Shown: piece after piece, positions 49,857 through 58,186 of the stretch
How the letters are laid out: each line of letters begins with the position of its first letter
Numbering within the stretch: position 1 is the stretch's first letter
NCBI GenBank assembly: GCA_964427415.1
Contig: CAYRUH010000013.1
Coordinates: 1-64,000 of the forward strand
Length of the DNA: 64,000 bases
From: Lentisalinibacter sp964427415
Lineage (GTDB): Bacteria; Pseudomonadota; Gammaproteobacteria; Steroidobacterales; Woeseiaceae
Direction of reading: 5' to 3'
Position numbers and translations under genes: made by a program
Notes under the pieces: generated by a model
Database searches by the model: none
Seen by the model: the letters and a program-made list of their open reading frames with translations, nothing else
What the model was told of the DNA's origin: nothing

Positions 49857-51191
49857 TCAACCGGCCTGGTCCCTGCCGCCTTCGAACTTATCGAGCAGAT
49901 CGCTCAGGGTCCGCTCGTCCACCACGGCCTCCAGCGCCCCGTCGATCCGCTCGCCCAGGTCCGCGATGGCCGGCGTCCACTCCGGCGGCCGCCAGGAACC
50001 GGTATCGCCGCCCTCGCGAACGGCATTCAGGATATCCTGCAGCCCGATGCGCGCAGGCTCCCGGGCGGGCACCAGCCGTTCCTGCTCGGTGCTGGTGATC
50101 AGGCCCGCCTCCTCGAGACTGATGACGACCTGGGAGATGACGATGCCCGGGATGGCTAGTTCCTTCGCCAGTTCGCGCACCGTCCGGCAACCGGACCCGG
50201 CACGGAAAGCGGCGCCCACCAGATACATGATGTTCAGGGCCAGTCGCTCGCGCATACTGTTGGCGAGACGCGTCTCGCGCCGGCCGAGGCGCAGGAATCC
50301 CGGATTCTGGTTGTAGAACGCGATCTGGGCGCCGAGCAGCAGGATGAGCCAGTTCAGATACAGCCACATGAGTACCAGTATGGCGATGGCGAAACTGGCA
50401 TAGACCACCTGGATGCGGCCACCCGCGCCGACGAAGACGTTGGCGAACACGGCGCTGGTGGTCGCCCACAGGATGCCTGCGGTCAGCCCGCCGACGAAGG
50501 CGGCGCGGAACTTCACGCGGGTGTTCGGGATCAGCTTGTACAGTATGGTCAGGGCCAGCACGGCCAGCACGTAGGGCGTCAGCTCGCCGGCTGCGACGAT
50601 GGCCGTGCCGAAGGGCTCGATCTCCATCAGCCGCTCGGTAAGCGCGTTGTTCTGGACGGAGGCGATGATGCCGAGGGCGACCACCAGCACGACCGGCCCC
50701 ATCAGCAGCACGCTGAAATACTCCGTAAAGCGCCGGGCGATGCTGCGCGGGTTGCTGACATGCCACACGTAGTTCACGCTCTCCTCGATCTTCTGCACCA
50801 TCGAGAAGGCGGTATAGATGAAGAATGCGAGACTCACGCCGCCGAGCACGCCGCCGTCTACGTCGTTGACCAGGTTCATCAGCGTGGAGACGATCCGCTC
50901 CCCCTGGCTGCCCAGCGGCGCCAGGAACTCCGTCAGCTGGGGCTCCAGTTCCCGGTGGATGCCGAAGCCCTTCAGCACCGAGAAGCTGAAGGCGAGCAGC
51001 GGCACGATGGAGAGCAGCGTGGTGTAAACCATGCTCATCGCCCGCATCGTGAGCTGTCCGCTCATCAGGTCGCGGACGATGGCCCAGACATAGCGCAGGA
51101 ACGCCATGCCGAAGGCCGGCACGGGCGGGAGGCCGGCGAAGCGCGGGCTCCAGAGCAATCGCTGCAGGTAACGGATCAGGGAATCCAGCAT
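49857..51191 (-). CDS. yihY: YihY/BrkB-family membrane protein with a C-terminal winged-helix-like domain
   Basis: A 444-aa inner-membrane protein. The BrkB/UPF0761 core spans about residues 40-300 with six hydrophobic segments (SMVYTTLLSIVPLLAFSFSV; GGVSLAFFIYTAFSMVQKIE; FRAAFVGGLTAGILWATTS). After it come about 140 soluble residues; 315-375 look like a winged helix (CRTVRELAKELAIPG, VVISLEEAGLITS), followed by an acidic helical end. Such extensions occur in longer family members. The function of the family is not settled. AAAGGAGG lies 13 nt before the ATG, a long spacing. Confidence 0.88.
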   Translation of the reverse strand: MLDSLIRYLQRLLWSPRFAGLPPVPAFGMAFLRYVWAIVRDLMSGQLTMRAMSMVYTTLLSIVPLLAFSFSVLKGFGIHRELEPQLTEFLAPLGSQGERIVSTLMNLVNDVDGGVLGGVSLAFFIYTAFSMVQKIEESVNYVWHVSNPRSIARRFTEYFSVLLMGPVVLVVALGIIASVQNNALTERLMEIEPFGTAIVAAGELTPYVLAVLALTILYKLIPNTRVKFRAAFVGGLTAGILWATTSAVFANVFVGAGGRIQVVYASFAIAILVLMWLYLNWLILLLGAQIAFYNQNPGFLRLGRRETRLANSMRERLALNIMYLVGAAFRAGSGCRTVRELAKELAIPGIVISQVVISLEEAGLITSTEQERLVPAREPARIGLQDILNAVREGGDTGSWRPPEWTPAIADLGERIDGALEAVVDERTLSDLLDKFEGGRDQAG

Positions 51192-51297
51192 GGTTGCGGT
51201 GCCGCCTCCTTTGGCACGAGCCGTTGCCGATTGTACATTAGGCCTCTATGGTCGAGGGTCTGGCACGAACGGCCTCCAGCAGACGAAGGACCTTTGC

Positions 51298-52101
51298 ATG
51301 ACTGACTACCCCAGCCGCATCATCTGCATGACGGAGGAGACCACCGAGACCCTGTATGCCCTCGGCGAGGAGGGTCGTATCGTCGGCATCTCCGGCTTTA
51401 CCGTGCGGCCGCCGCGCGCGCGGCGCGAGAAACCGAAGGTCTCCGCGTTCACCAGCGCGAAGATCGACCGCATCATGGCGCTCGAGCCCGATCTGGTACT
51501 CGGTTTCTCTGACCTGCAGGCTGATATTGCGGCCGATCTGATTCGCCGCGGCGTGCCGGTGCACGTCTTCAACCACCGCTCCGTGGCGCAGATCCTGCAG
51601 ATGATCCGGTTGTTGGGCGGCATGGTCGGCTGCGAGTCCCGCGCCCGGGCGTACGCTGCGGAACTGCAGGAGGGCCTGGAGTCCATACGGACCGGCGCCG
51701 CCGCACTGGAGTACCGTCCCCGCGTCTACTTCGAGGAATGGGACGAGCCGCGCATCACCGGCATCCGCTGGGTGGCCGAGCTCATCCGCATCGCCGGCGG
51801 GAAGGACTGTTTCCCGACGATGGCCGACGAGCCGCTGGCGAAGAACCGCATCCTCGCCGACGACGCCTCCATCATCGACGCCGCGCCGGACATCGTGATC
51901 GGTTCATGGTGCGGCAAGAAGTTCCGCCCCGAGCGGGTGGCGGAGCGTCCGGGCTGGGAGGCGGTGCCCGCCGTGCGCCACGGTGACCTCTACGAGGTGA
52001 AGTCCGCTCAGATTCTGCAGCCGGGGCCTGCTGCGCTGACGGACGGGGTGCGCGAGATCGCCGCCATCATCCGCGGCTGGTCGGAGCGCCGCGCGGCCTG
52101 A
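51298..52101 (+). CDS. BtuF-like cobalamin-type substrate-binding protein without a signal peptide
   Basis: A 267-aa protein of the periplasmic-binding-protein class III fold used for vitamin B12 and siderophores. It shows IICMTEETTETLYALGEEGRIVGISGF-type opening (short part: TEETTETLYALG), LEPDLVLGFSD, and the long linking helix. The start at 51298 has AAGGA upstream and the sequence begins MTDYPSRIICM with no export signal, so it seems cytoplasmic. No permease or ATPase gene is adjacent. It may act as a corrinoid handling or sensing protein. Confidence 0.8.
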   Translation: MTDYPSRIICMTEETTETLYALGEEGRIVGISGFTVRPPRARREKPKVSAFTSAKIDRIMALEPDLVLGFSDLQADIAADLIRRGVPVHVFNHRSVAQILQMIRLLGGMVGCESRARAYAAELQEGLESIRTGAAALEYRPRVYFEEWDEPRITGIRWVAELIRIAGGKDCFPTMADEPLAKNRILADDASIIDAAPDIVIGSWCGKKFRPERVAERPGWEAVPAVRHGDLYEVKSAQILQPGPAALTDGVREIAAIIRGWSERRAA

Positions 52102-52139
52102 TACCCCGGGCGGCGGGGCGTCCCGGCGGCGGACCCGCG

Positions 52140-53057
52140 CTACGGCTCCCGTGAGCTGCCCTCGCCGGTGATCAGTTCCAGCGCCCGGAGATATTTCTCC
52201 CGGGTCCGGGCGATGATCTGCGCGGGCAGGCGCGGGCCCGGCGCGCGCTTGTCCCAGTCCAGGGTATCGAGATAGTCGCGGACGAACTGCTTGTCGAAAC
52301 TCGGCGGGCTCGTACCGGTGCGCCAGGTCTCGGCCGGCCAGAAGCGGGAAGAGTCAGGCGTGAGTATCTCGTCGATCAGGTACAGAGTGCCGGCCTCGTC
52401 CAAGCCGAACTCGAATTTGGTGTCCGCGATGATAATGCCCCGCTGCCGGGCATGATCGGCGCATTCGCCATAGATGCGCAGGGACAGCTCACGCACCTGC
52501 TCCGCACGCTCCCGGCCGATGATCTCAGTCAGCGTGTCGAAGCTGATGTTCTCGTCGTGATCGCCGGCGGCGGCTTTTGTGGCGGGCGTGAACAGGGCTT
52601 CGTCGAGCCGGGCCGCCTGGGAGAGGCCAGGCGGCAGGGGGATGCCGCACACGGCACCGCTCGCCTGATAGTCGCGCCAGCCCGAGCCGATCAGGTAACC
52701 GCGGACCACGGCCTCCATGGGCAGGGGCCGCAGCCGCCGTACCACCATACTGCGCTTGCCGAGCAACGCGCGCTCGCCGGGATCAGTGATGACCGCCTCC
52801 ATAGGAAGGTCGCTCAGGTGATTCGGGACGATACCCGCCGTGCGCGCGAACCAGAATCGGGAGATGCGTGTGAGGATGGTACCCTTGCCCGGGATCGGGT
52901 CCGGCAGCACGACGTCGTAGGCCGACAGCCGGTCGGTGGCGACGATCAGCAGGTGCTCGTCGTCCACCGCCCAAAGATCCCGCACCTTGCCACGGCCGAT
53001 CAGCTCGAGACCGGTCACGCTGGACTCCAAGACGACGTCGCTGTTGTGCCCGCTCAT
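52140..53057 (-). CDS. purC: SAICAR synthetase (phosphoribosylaminoimidazole-succinocarboxamide synthase)
   Basis: Joins CAIR and aspartate in purine synthesis. It is 305 aa, the longer PurC form seen in many proteobacteria and in fungi, rather than the 237-aa E. coli form. Motifs: GKVRDLWAVDDEHLLIVATDR (part), DVVLPDPIPGKG, VVRRLRPLPMEAVVRGYL (part) and IADTKFEFG. GGGAG precedes the ATG at 53057; the open frame upstream to 53180 is not used. The pathway partners purE and purK are 4 kb away. Confidence 0.96.
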   Translation of the reverse strand: MSGHNSDVVLESSVTGLELIGRGKVRDLWAVDDEHLLIVATDRLSAYDVVLPDPIPGKGTILTRISRFWFARTAGIVPNHLSDLPMEAVITDPGERALLGKRSMVVRRLRPLPMEAVVRGYLIGSGWRDYQASGAVCGIPLPPGLSQAARLDEALFTPATKAAAGDHDENISFDTLTEIIGRERAEQVRELSLRIYGECADHARQRGIIIADTKFEFGLDEAGTLYLIDEILTPDSSRFWPAETWRTGTSPPSFDKQFVRDYLDTLDWDKRAPGPRLPAQIIARTREKYLRALELITGEGSSREP

Positions 53058-53191
53058 GGGCGCTCCCGCTACGGTAAAGCGGCGATAATGGACCGGCGGC
53101 GTGACACGGGCAACCGCTCCGCCCGGCGCAGTGCAACGGCGTCGGCAATCGGGGTAGCATCCCCGCTTATGCAAGGGCATGGACGGCGCAG

Positions 53192-53977
53192 TTGAACTGG
53201 TGGGGCAAGCTCGCAGGGGGTCTGCTCGGCCTCGCTACGGGTCGGCCCCTGTTCGCCCTGCTCGGCGTGCTGCTGGGGCACCAGTTCGACCGGGGCTATG
53301 CGAAATGGCGGGCATCCCGTCCCGGACCGACCCGGCTGCCTGCCGAATTCCTGCGCATCACGTTCGAGACCATGGGTCACCTGGCCAAGGCCGACGGACG
53401 CGTGAGCGAGGCCGAGATCGGCGCCGCGCGACGCATCATGCACGAACTCGGGCTGTCGGCCGACGACACGCGGTCGGCCATCGAATGGTTCAACCAGGGC
53501 AAGCGTCCCGACTATCCGTTGCGCGGTCGCCTGCAGCGTCTGGCGGCGCTGGCCGGCCGCGGCGGCGATCTCGGCCGGGCATTCCTGCGCCTGCAGCTGC
53601 GCATCGCCCTCGCCGACGGACGCATGCACAACCGCGAACGCGCCCTGCTCTGGACCATGGCGGGAGAGTTCGGCATTGGCCGGGTGGAGTTCGCCCAGAT
53701 GGAGGCGGTGCTGCGGGCCCAGCGCGGCTTCGCCCGATCGGAGCGGGGCCGTGCGGAGAGGAAGCTCGTCGATCACGCCTACCAGGTCCTCGGGTTACCC
53801 GAGTCCGCGAGCGACACGGACATCAAGCAGGCCTACCGCCGTCTGATAAACCGCTATCATCCGGATAAACTGGCCTCGAAGGCGGTCAGCCCGGAGGACC
53901 TGGCCGGTGCGCAGCGGCGCACCCGCGAGATCCGCAACGCCTACGAGTCGCTGAAAGCCCGGCGCGGTTTCAGATAG
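53192..53977 (+). CDS. djlA: Co-chaperone DjlA (TerB-like plus J domain)
   Basis: Membrane-anchored DnaK co-chaperone, 261 aa. The N-terminal segment NWWGKLAGGLLGLATGRPLF is the short TM anchor. A TerB-like helical domain (about 50-160: LAKADGRVSEAEI, IALADGRMHNRERALL) is followed by the J domain (about 190-255) with YHPDKLAS carrying the HPD motif. The start is TTG at 53192 because the conserved NWWGK begins there. It is divergent from purC. Confidence 0.93.
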   Translation: MNWWGKLAGGLLGLATGRPLFALLGVLLGHQFDRGYAKWRASRPGPTRLPAEFLRITFETMGHLAKADGRVSEAEIGAARRIMHELGLSADDTRSAIEWFNQGKRPDYPLRGRLQRLAALAGRGGDLGRAFLRLQLRIALADGRMHNRERALLWTMAGEFGIGRVEFAQMEAVLRAQRGFARSERGRAERKLVDHAYQVLGLPESASDTDIKQAYRRLINRYHPDKLASKAVSPEDLAGAQRRTREIRNAYESLKARRGFR

Positions 53978-54047
53978 GCCGGTCCGGCTATACACGGCGC
54001 GCGCGCTTGGCTACAGTGCCGTGCCACGCACCACCGGAGACAGCGTC

Positions 54048-54728
54048 TTGCAGCCCGTGATCGCTCCTTCCATCCTTTCGGCGGACTTCGCCCGGCTCGG
54101 CGAAGAGGTAGACGCCGTGCTCGCAGCCGACGCCGACATGGTGCACTTCGACGTGATGGACAATCACTACGTGCCCAACCTGACGATGGGCCCGCTGGTC
54201 TGCGAGGCCCTGCGCAACCACGGCGTCACGGCGCCCATCGACGTCCACCTGATGGTGGAGCCGGTGGACCGCCTCATCCCGGATTTCGCGGCGGCGGGGG
54301 CGAGCTATATCACTTTTCATCCGGAGGCCTCGCAACACGTGGATCGCAGCCTGGCGTTGATCCGGGAGCATGATGTCCGCGCCGGGCTGGTATTCAATCC
54401 TGCGACGCCGCTCTCCTGGCTCGACCACGTGATGGACAAGCTCGACATGATCCTGATCATGTCGGTGAACCCGGGCTTCGGCGGTCAGAAGTTCATCCCG
54501 CAGGCGCTTAACAAGCTGCGCGCGGTGCGCCGGCTCATCGACGCGGCGGGCGCACAGATCCGCCTCGAAGTCGACGGCGGCGTGAAGGTGGAGAATATCG
54601 GCGAGGTGGCCGCCGCGGGGGCCGATACGTTCGTGGCCGGTTCCGCGATATTCGGCAGCGCCGACTACGCCGCGACCATCCGTGCGATGAAGGAAAACAT
54701 AGCGAAAAGCGTCACAGGGGCGGGCTGA
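54048..54728 (+). CDS. rpe: Ribulose-phosphate 3-epimerase
   Basis: Interconverts ribulose-5-P and xylulose-5-P. It is 226 aa. TIM-barrel motifs: IAPSILSADFARLG, VHFDVMDNHYVPNLT (His and Asp metal ligands), DVHLMVEP, MSVNPGFGGQKF and EVDGGV. The start is TTG at 54048, with GGAG 8 nt upstream; a GTG at 54021 in frame is the alternative. Confidence 0.96.
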   Translation: MQPVIAPSILSADFARLGEEVDAVLAADADMVHFDVMDNHYVPNLTMGPLVCEALRNHGVTAPIDVHLMVEPVDRLIPDFAAAGASYITFHPEASQHVDRSLALIREHDVRAGLVFNPATPLSWLDHVMDKLDMILIMSVNPGFGGQKFIPQALNKLRAVRRLIDAAGAQIRLEVDGGVKVENIGEVAAAGADTFVAGSAIFGSADYAATIRAMKENIAKSVTGAG

Positions 54729-54746
54729 ACCGCCGCCCGGGGTTGG

Positions 54747-55394
54747 TCAGCGTTTCGGGCGGGCGCCGTAGACGACGATGGTCTTGCCGTTGGCCGAGAC
54801 CAGACCCTGCTCCTCCAGCACCTTTAGCACCCGGCCGGCCATCTCCCGGGAGCAGCCCACCAGACGTGAAAGCTCCTGGCGGCTGACCTTGATCTGCATG
54901 CCGTCGGGGTGGGTCATGGCGTCGGGCTCGTTGCACAGGTCCATGATGGCGTGGGCAACGCGGCCCGTGACGTCCACGAAGGCGAGATCGCCCAGCTTGC
55001 GATTGGTGCGATCCAGCCGGCTCGCCAGCTGGGTGGCCAGTTCGAAGACCAGCCCCGGACTCTCGCTGGCGATCTGGCGGAAGCGCGGATAGGTCATCTC
55101 CGCGATCTCGCTCTCGGTGCGCGTGCGCACCCAGGCGCTGCGCGTCGGCTGTTCGTAAAAGAGGCCCATCTCGCCGAAGAACTGCCCCTTGTTGAGGTAG
55201 GCCAGCACCATCTCGTTGCCGTCCTCGTCCTCGATCATGACCTCGACCGAGCCGTCGACGATGTAATACAGGATATCGGGGAGGTCACCGGCGTGGATCA
55301 TCACTGTCTTCGACGGGATGGTGCGCACGCGGCAGTAACTGAGGAACCGGTTGATCGCCGGTACGTCGCTCAGGTTCTTCGCTGTCGTTGGCAT
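54747..55394 (-). CDS. crp: cAMP receptor protein (CRP/Vfr type)
   Basis: Global transcription regulator, 215 aa. cAMP-binding residues are in FGEMGL (73-78) and Arg85-Ser86 (TRSAWVR), the same as in CRP and Vfr. The helix-turn-helix SRQELSRLVGCSREMAGRVL (171-190) is nearly that of CRP, so it should read TGTGA-type sites. The ATG at 55394 follows GAGGGGG. A TGTGA half-site lies at 55427-55431 upstream, but a second half is missing. Confidence 0.95.
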   Translation of the reverse strand: MPTTAKNLSDVPAINRFLSYCRVRTIPSKTVMIHAGDLPDILYYIVDGSVEVMIEDEDGNEMVLAYLNKGQFFGEMGLFYEQPTRSAWVRTRTESEIAEMTYPRFRQIASESPGLVFELATQLASRLDRTNRKLGDLAFVDVTGRVAHAIMDLCNEPDAMTHPDGMQIKVSRQELSRLVGCSREMAGRVLKVLEEQGLVSANGKTIVVYGARPKR

Positions 55395-55472
55395 TCGAGC
55401 CCCCTCGCTGGATCCAACGGCTATTTTGTGACAGACGCTCAACAAGGGCAAGCCGGCGCGTCAGGCGGCCTG

Positions 55473-56114
55473 CTAGAACCAGTAGGCGGTCCGGGTCATC
55501 AACTTTGCGGTAGCCCGCATCAGTCCCCGCACCGGGGCGGGCAGACCGCTGCCGCCGGATTCGGTGGCAGCGGCGCCGTGCACCGCTTCTTCCTCGGCCA
55601 TCCGCTGCAGGATGGCACGGCTGCGTTCGTCCTCCACCGGCAGACGGTCCAGGTGACCGCTCAGGTGTTCGACCACCTGGCGTTCGGTCTCCGCAATGAA
55701 ACCGAGACTCCAGCGGTCGCCCGCGAGTCCGCTCAGCGCGCCGATGGTCCAGGCACCGGCATACCAGAGCGGCGCCAGCCGGCTGGGTGCCGCATCCAGC
55801 TCCTGCAGCCGCTGCGCGCACCAGCGCAGGTGGTCCGTTTCTTCCTCGGCCGCATGATGCATCTCCTCGGCCACCGCGGGGTCCCGGGCGACGACGGCGT
55901 GACCCTGGTACAGGCCCTGCGCAGCAACCTCACCGGAGTGATTCACGCGCATGAGGCCTGCCACATGGCGCGCTTCGGCGGGCGACAGCGCGGCTTTCGG
56001 CCGGTCGGCACCCGGATTCGGGCGGCTGCCGCCCGGCGGCGCGAACAGGGTTCGCAGCGCATTGTCGGCGCTCGCAATGAAACGGTCTGCCAGGCTGTGG
56101 CTGCGGTGGTTCAC
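55473..56114 (-). CDS. coq7: Coq7-type 3-demethoxyubiquinol 3-hydroxylase
   Basis: Di-iron monooxygenase for a late step of aerobic ubiquinone synthesis. It is 213 aa. Iron ligands are in VNHSGEVAAQ, EEETDHLRWC, ETERQVVEHL and EEEAVHGAAA. It replaces UbiF in lineages such as pseudomonads. The start is GTG at 56114, fitting the family N-terminus; there is no Shine-Dalgarno sequence. ubiH lies 7 kb away. Confidence 0.94.
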   Translation of the reverse strand: MNHRSHSLADRFIASADNALRTLFAPPGGSRPNPGADRPKAALSPAEARHVAGLMRVNHSGEVAAQGLYQGHAVVARDPAVAEEMHHAAEEETDHLRWCAQRLQELDAAPSRLAPLWYAGAWTIGALSGLAGDRWSLGFIAETERQVVEHLSGHLDRLPVEDERSRAILQRMAEEEAVHGAAATESGGSGLPAPVRGLMRATAKLMTRTAYWF

Positions 56115-56120
56115 TTGGCA

Positions 56121-56126
56121 ATTATA
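56121..56126 (-). promoter_or_regulatory. Consensus -10 for coq7
   Basis: TATAAT on the minus strand, 6 nt before the GTG start, so the predicted transcript starts at the start codon. The -35 (TCGGGA at 17 bp) is weak. Confidence 0.45.
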
Positions 56127-56288
56127 GCAAGCAGTGGGCGTACTCCCGATTCTGTCGGATCTCCGTCGAGTCTGTCGGCGCGGGAGTGCATTTTTCTCCC
56201 GTTTGCCCTAGCATTGCGCCCCCGCCGACACGGGGGCCTGCCGGATATGGCGTGATCGGCACACTGAGAATAAACAGGAGTAAGGACG

Positions 56289-57002
56289 ATGAGACGGGCA
56301 GTTTGGACCCTGGCACCGCTGATGCTGGCGGCGGCTGGCGGAGCGGTAGCCGCCGAGGACGAAGGCCCCTGGGACGGCAAAGTCACCCTGGGCTACCTGG
56401 CAACCAGCGGCAATTCGGATAGCGTGAGCGTGAATGCCGGGGCCGAAGTGGGCTATACCACCGGCCGGTGGCGCCACGTCGCGGAGGCGTCCGCGTTGGG
56501 CGCCCAGCAGGAAGAGGAGACGACCGCGGAAGCCTACAAGGCCGTCTGGCAGTCCGAGTACAGTTTCAGCGAGACAGACTACGTCTTCGGCCGCGTCCGC
56601 TGGCAGAAGGACAAGTTCAGCGGTTACGACCAGCAGGTCACCGAGTCCGTCGGCTACGGGCGGCGCATTCTCGACAGCGAGCGCCACACGCTGAACGCCG
56701 AGATCGGCACCGGTGCGCGGCAGTCGGACCTGCGCGACGGCACCTCCGAGGAGGAAATCATCCTCCGTGGGTCGCTGGACTACATCTGGCAGATCAGCGA
56801 GACGGCGGAATTCGGCCAGGACATCAGTGTCGAGTCGGGTTCAGAGAACACTTTTATAGAGTCCGTCAGTGAGATCAAGGCGCGCCTGGTGGGTGACCTG
56901 GCGCTGGTGGCCTCCTATACGATCCGCCGCAACACCACCGTACCGTCAGGCAGCGAGAAGACCGACACTTTCACGGCCCTGTCGCTGGAGTATGCGTTCT
57001 AA
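56289..57002 (+). CDS. DUF481 (YdiY-like) outer-membrane beta-barrel protein
   Basis: A 237-aa exported protein with a signal peptide (cleavage near AVAAED, residue about 22) and repeated beta strands typical of DUF481: VTLGYLATSGNSDS, TAEAYKAVWQSEYSF, DYVFGRVRWQKDKF, VSEIKARLVGDLALVASYTI (part). The C-terminal residue is Phe (LSLEYAF), the outer-membrane barrel signal. The role of YdiY is unknown. GGAGTAAGG lies close before the ATG. Confidence 0.88.
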   Translation: MRRAVWTLAPLMLAAAGGAVAAEDEGPWDGKVTLGYLATSGNSDSVSVNAGAEVGYTTGRWRHVAEASALGAQQEEETTAEAYKAVWQSEYSFSETDYVFGRVRWQKDKFSGYDQQVTESVGYGRRILDSERHTLNAEIGTGARQSDLRDGTSEEEIILRGSLDYIWQISETAEFGQDISVESGSENTFIESVSEIKARLVGDLALVASYTIRRNTTVPSGSEKTDTFTALSLEYAF

Positions 57003-57038
57003 CCCAGCTGGAGACGCACCACGGGGGGGTCTGCGGCG

Positions 57039-57067
57039 TTGCATCGCACTACTGCGGAGGCTATAAT
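57039..57067 (+). promoter_or_regulatory. Promoter for rplM-rpsI
   Basis: -35 TTGCAT (57039-57044), 17-bp spacer, -10 TATAAT (57062-57067). The transcript would have a leader of about 115 nt. Confidence 0.6.
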
Positions 57068-57113
57068 TTCGCGCTTTTCGCCGTCGGCACAAGCATTTTC
57101 TTGCCGCGCAGAC

Positions 57114-57154
57114 GGTTTCCGGTCCCGCCGAGGGGCCGGATTTCAACCGAAACC
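57114..57154 (+). promoter_or_regulatory. Structured leader of rplM
   Basis: Nested pairing: GGTTTC (57114-57119) with GAAACC (57149-57154), and inside it CCGG-CCC (57119-57126) with GGG-CCGG (57133-57139). L13 represses its own mRNA in E. coli, so this could be the binding site; that is inference. Confidence 0.4.
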
Positions 57155-57187
57155 GGGTTACCGGACCCTTAAATTGAGTAACAGTCG

Positions 57188-57616
57188 ATGAAGACCTTCT
57201 CTGCAAAATCGGCCGAAGTCCGCCGCGACTGGTACGTCGTGGATGCAACCGGCAAGACGCTGGGCCGTCTCGCCACCGAGATCGCGCGCCGTTTGCGTGG
57301 CAAGCACAAGCCGGAGTACACCCCCCACGTGGATACCGGCGACTACCTGATTATCATCAACGCCGAGAAGGTGCGGGTGACCGGCAACAAGCTGAAGGAC
57401 AAGATGTACCATCACCACACGGGCTACATCGGGAATCTCAAGTCCCGGTCGCTCGAGCAGATGCTGGACAAGGCGCCTGAGCGGGTGATCCAGTCGGCGG
57501 TGAAGGGCATGCTGCCCCGCAACCGGCTCGGCCGGCAGATGCTGGGCAAGCTGAAGGTTTACGCCGGCCCGGAGCATCAGCACAGCGCACAGCAGCCGAT
57601 CGAGCTCGATATCTGA
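57188..57616 (+). CDS. rplM: 50S ribosomal protein L13
   Basis: A 142-aa L13 protein, one of the first to bind 23S rRNA. Features: KTFSAKSAEVRRDWYVVDA start, KTLGRLATEIARRLRGKHK (part), YTPHVDTGDYLIIINAEKV (part) and LPRNRLGRQML. It forms the usual operon with rpsI. Confidence 0.98.
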   Translation: MKTFSAKSAEVRRDWYVVDATGKTLGRLATEIARRLRGKHKPEYTPHVDTGDYLIIINAEKVRVTGNKLKDKMYHHHTGYIGNLKSRSLEQMLDKAPERVIQSAVKGMLPRNRLGRQMLGKLKVYAGPEHQHSAQQPIELDI

Positions 57617-57638
57617 GTCGGTGGCACGGGGACAGAAT

Positions 57639-58031
57639 ATGAGTGACATGCAGTTTTACGGTACGGGCCGACGCAAGACCTCGACGGCCCGGGTGTTCCT
57701 GAAGCCCGGCGATGGCAGGATCACGGTCAACAAACGTCCGCTGGATCAGTTCTTCGGCCGCGAGACGGCCCGCATGATCGTGCGCCAGCCCCTGCAGCTG
57801 ACCAACCTCGAGGATCGCTTCGACGTGGAGGTGACCGTGATCGGCGGCGGTACCACCGGCCAGGCCGGCGCCATCCGCCACGGCCTGACCCGCGCGCTGA
57901 TGGACTACGACGAGTCGCTGCGCAGCGGCCTGCGCAAGGCCGGATACGTGACGCGTGACGCGCGTGAAGTCGAGCGCAAGAAGGTCGGCCTGCGCAAGGC
58001 CCGCCGCGCCACCCAGTTCTCGAAGCGTTGA
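57639..58031 (+). CDS. rpsI: 30S ribosomal protein S9
   Basis: A 130-aa S9 protein reaching into the P site with its C-terminal tail (KARRATQFSKR). Other features: YGTGRRKTSTARVFLKPG and GGGTTGQAGAIRHGL. The ATG at 57639 is used rather than the GTG at 57621, since GGGGA lies just before it. Confidence 0.98.
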   Translation: MSDMQFYGTGRRKTSTARVFLKPGDGRITVNKRPLDQFFGRETARMIVRQPLQLTNLEDRFDVEVTVIGGGTTGQAGAIRHGLTRALMDYDESLRSGLRKAGYVTRDAREVERKKVGLRKARRATQFSKR

Positions 58032-58054
58032 TCGGCGCCGCGCGACACGGTTAT

Positions 58055-58128
58055 TGGGGGATCGTCTAGCGGTAGGACATCGGACTCTGACTCCGAGAAC
58101 CCAGGTTCGAATCCTGGTCCCCCAGCCA
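58055..58128 (+). tRNA. tRNA-Gln (anticodon CTG)
   Basis: Cloverleaf: acceptor TGGGGGA (58055-58061) pairs with TCCCCCA (58118-58124), discriminator G, CCA encoded (58126-58128). The anticodon stem TCGGA/TCCGA holds loop CTCTGAC, giving CTG, which reads CAG. The T-loop TTCGAAT is present. It is 74 nt and close to E. coli glnV-type tRNA. Confidence 0.97.
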
Positions 58129-58136
58129 AACACAAA

Positions 58137-58156
58137 AGGGCCCCGTCAGGGGCCCT
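58137..58156. terminator. Bidirectional terminator between tRNA-Gln and rpiA
   Basis: AGGGCCCC-GTCA-GGGGCCCT, a perfect 8-bp stem. On the minus strand it is followed by TTTTGTG, a good tail for rpiA; on the plus strand the tail (CTCGTTGTT) is weaker. Confidence 0.75.
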
Positions 58157-58186
58157 CTCGTTGTTGGCGGCAGTGTTCGACGGCGG

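Noticed and set aside
55427..55444. CRP site upstream of crp (autoregulation)
   Set aside because: TGTGA is present, but the second half (TCACA at 6-bp spacing) is not; only TCAACA at shifted spacing.
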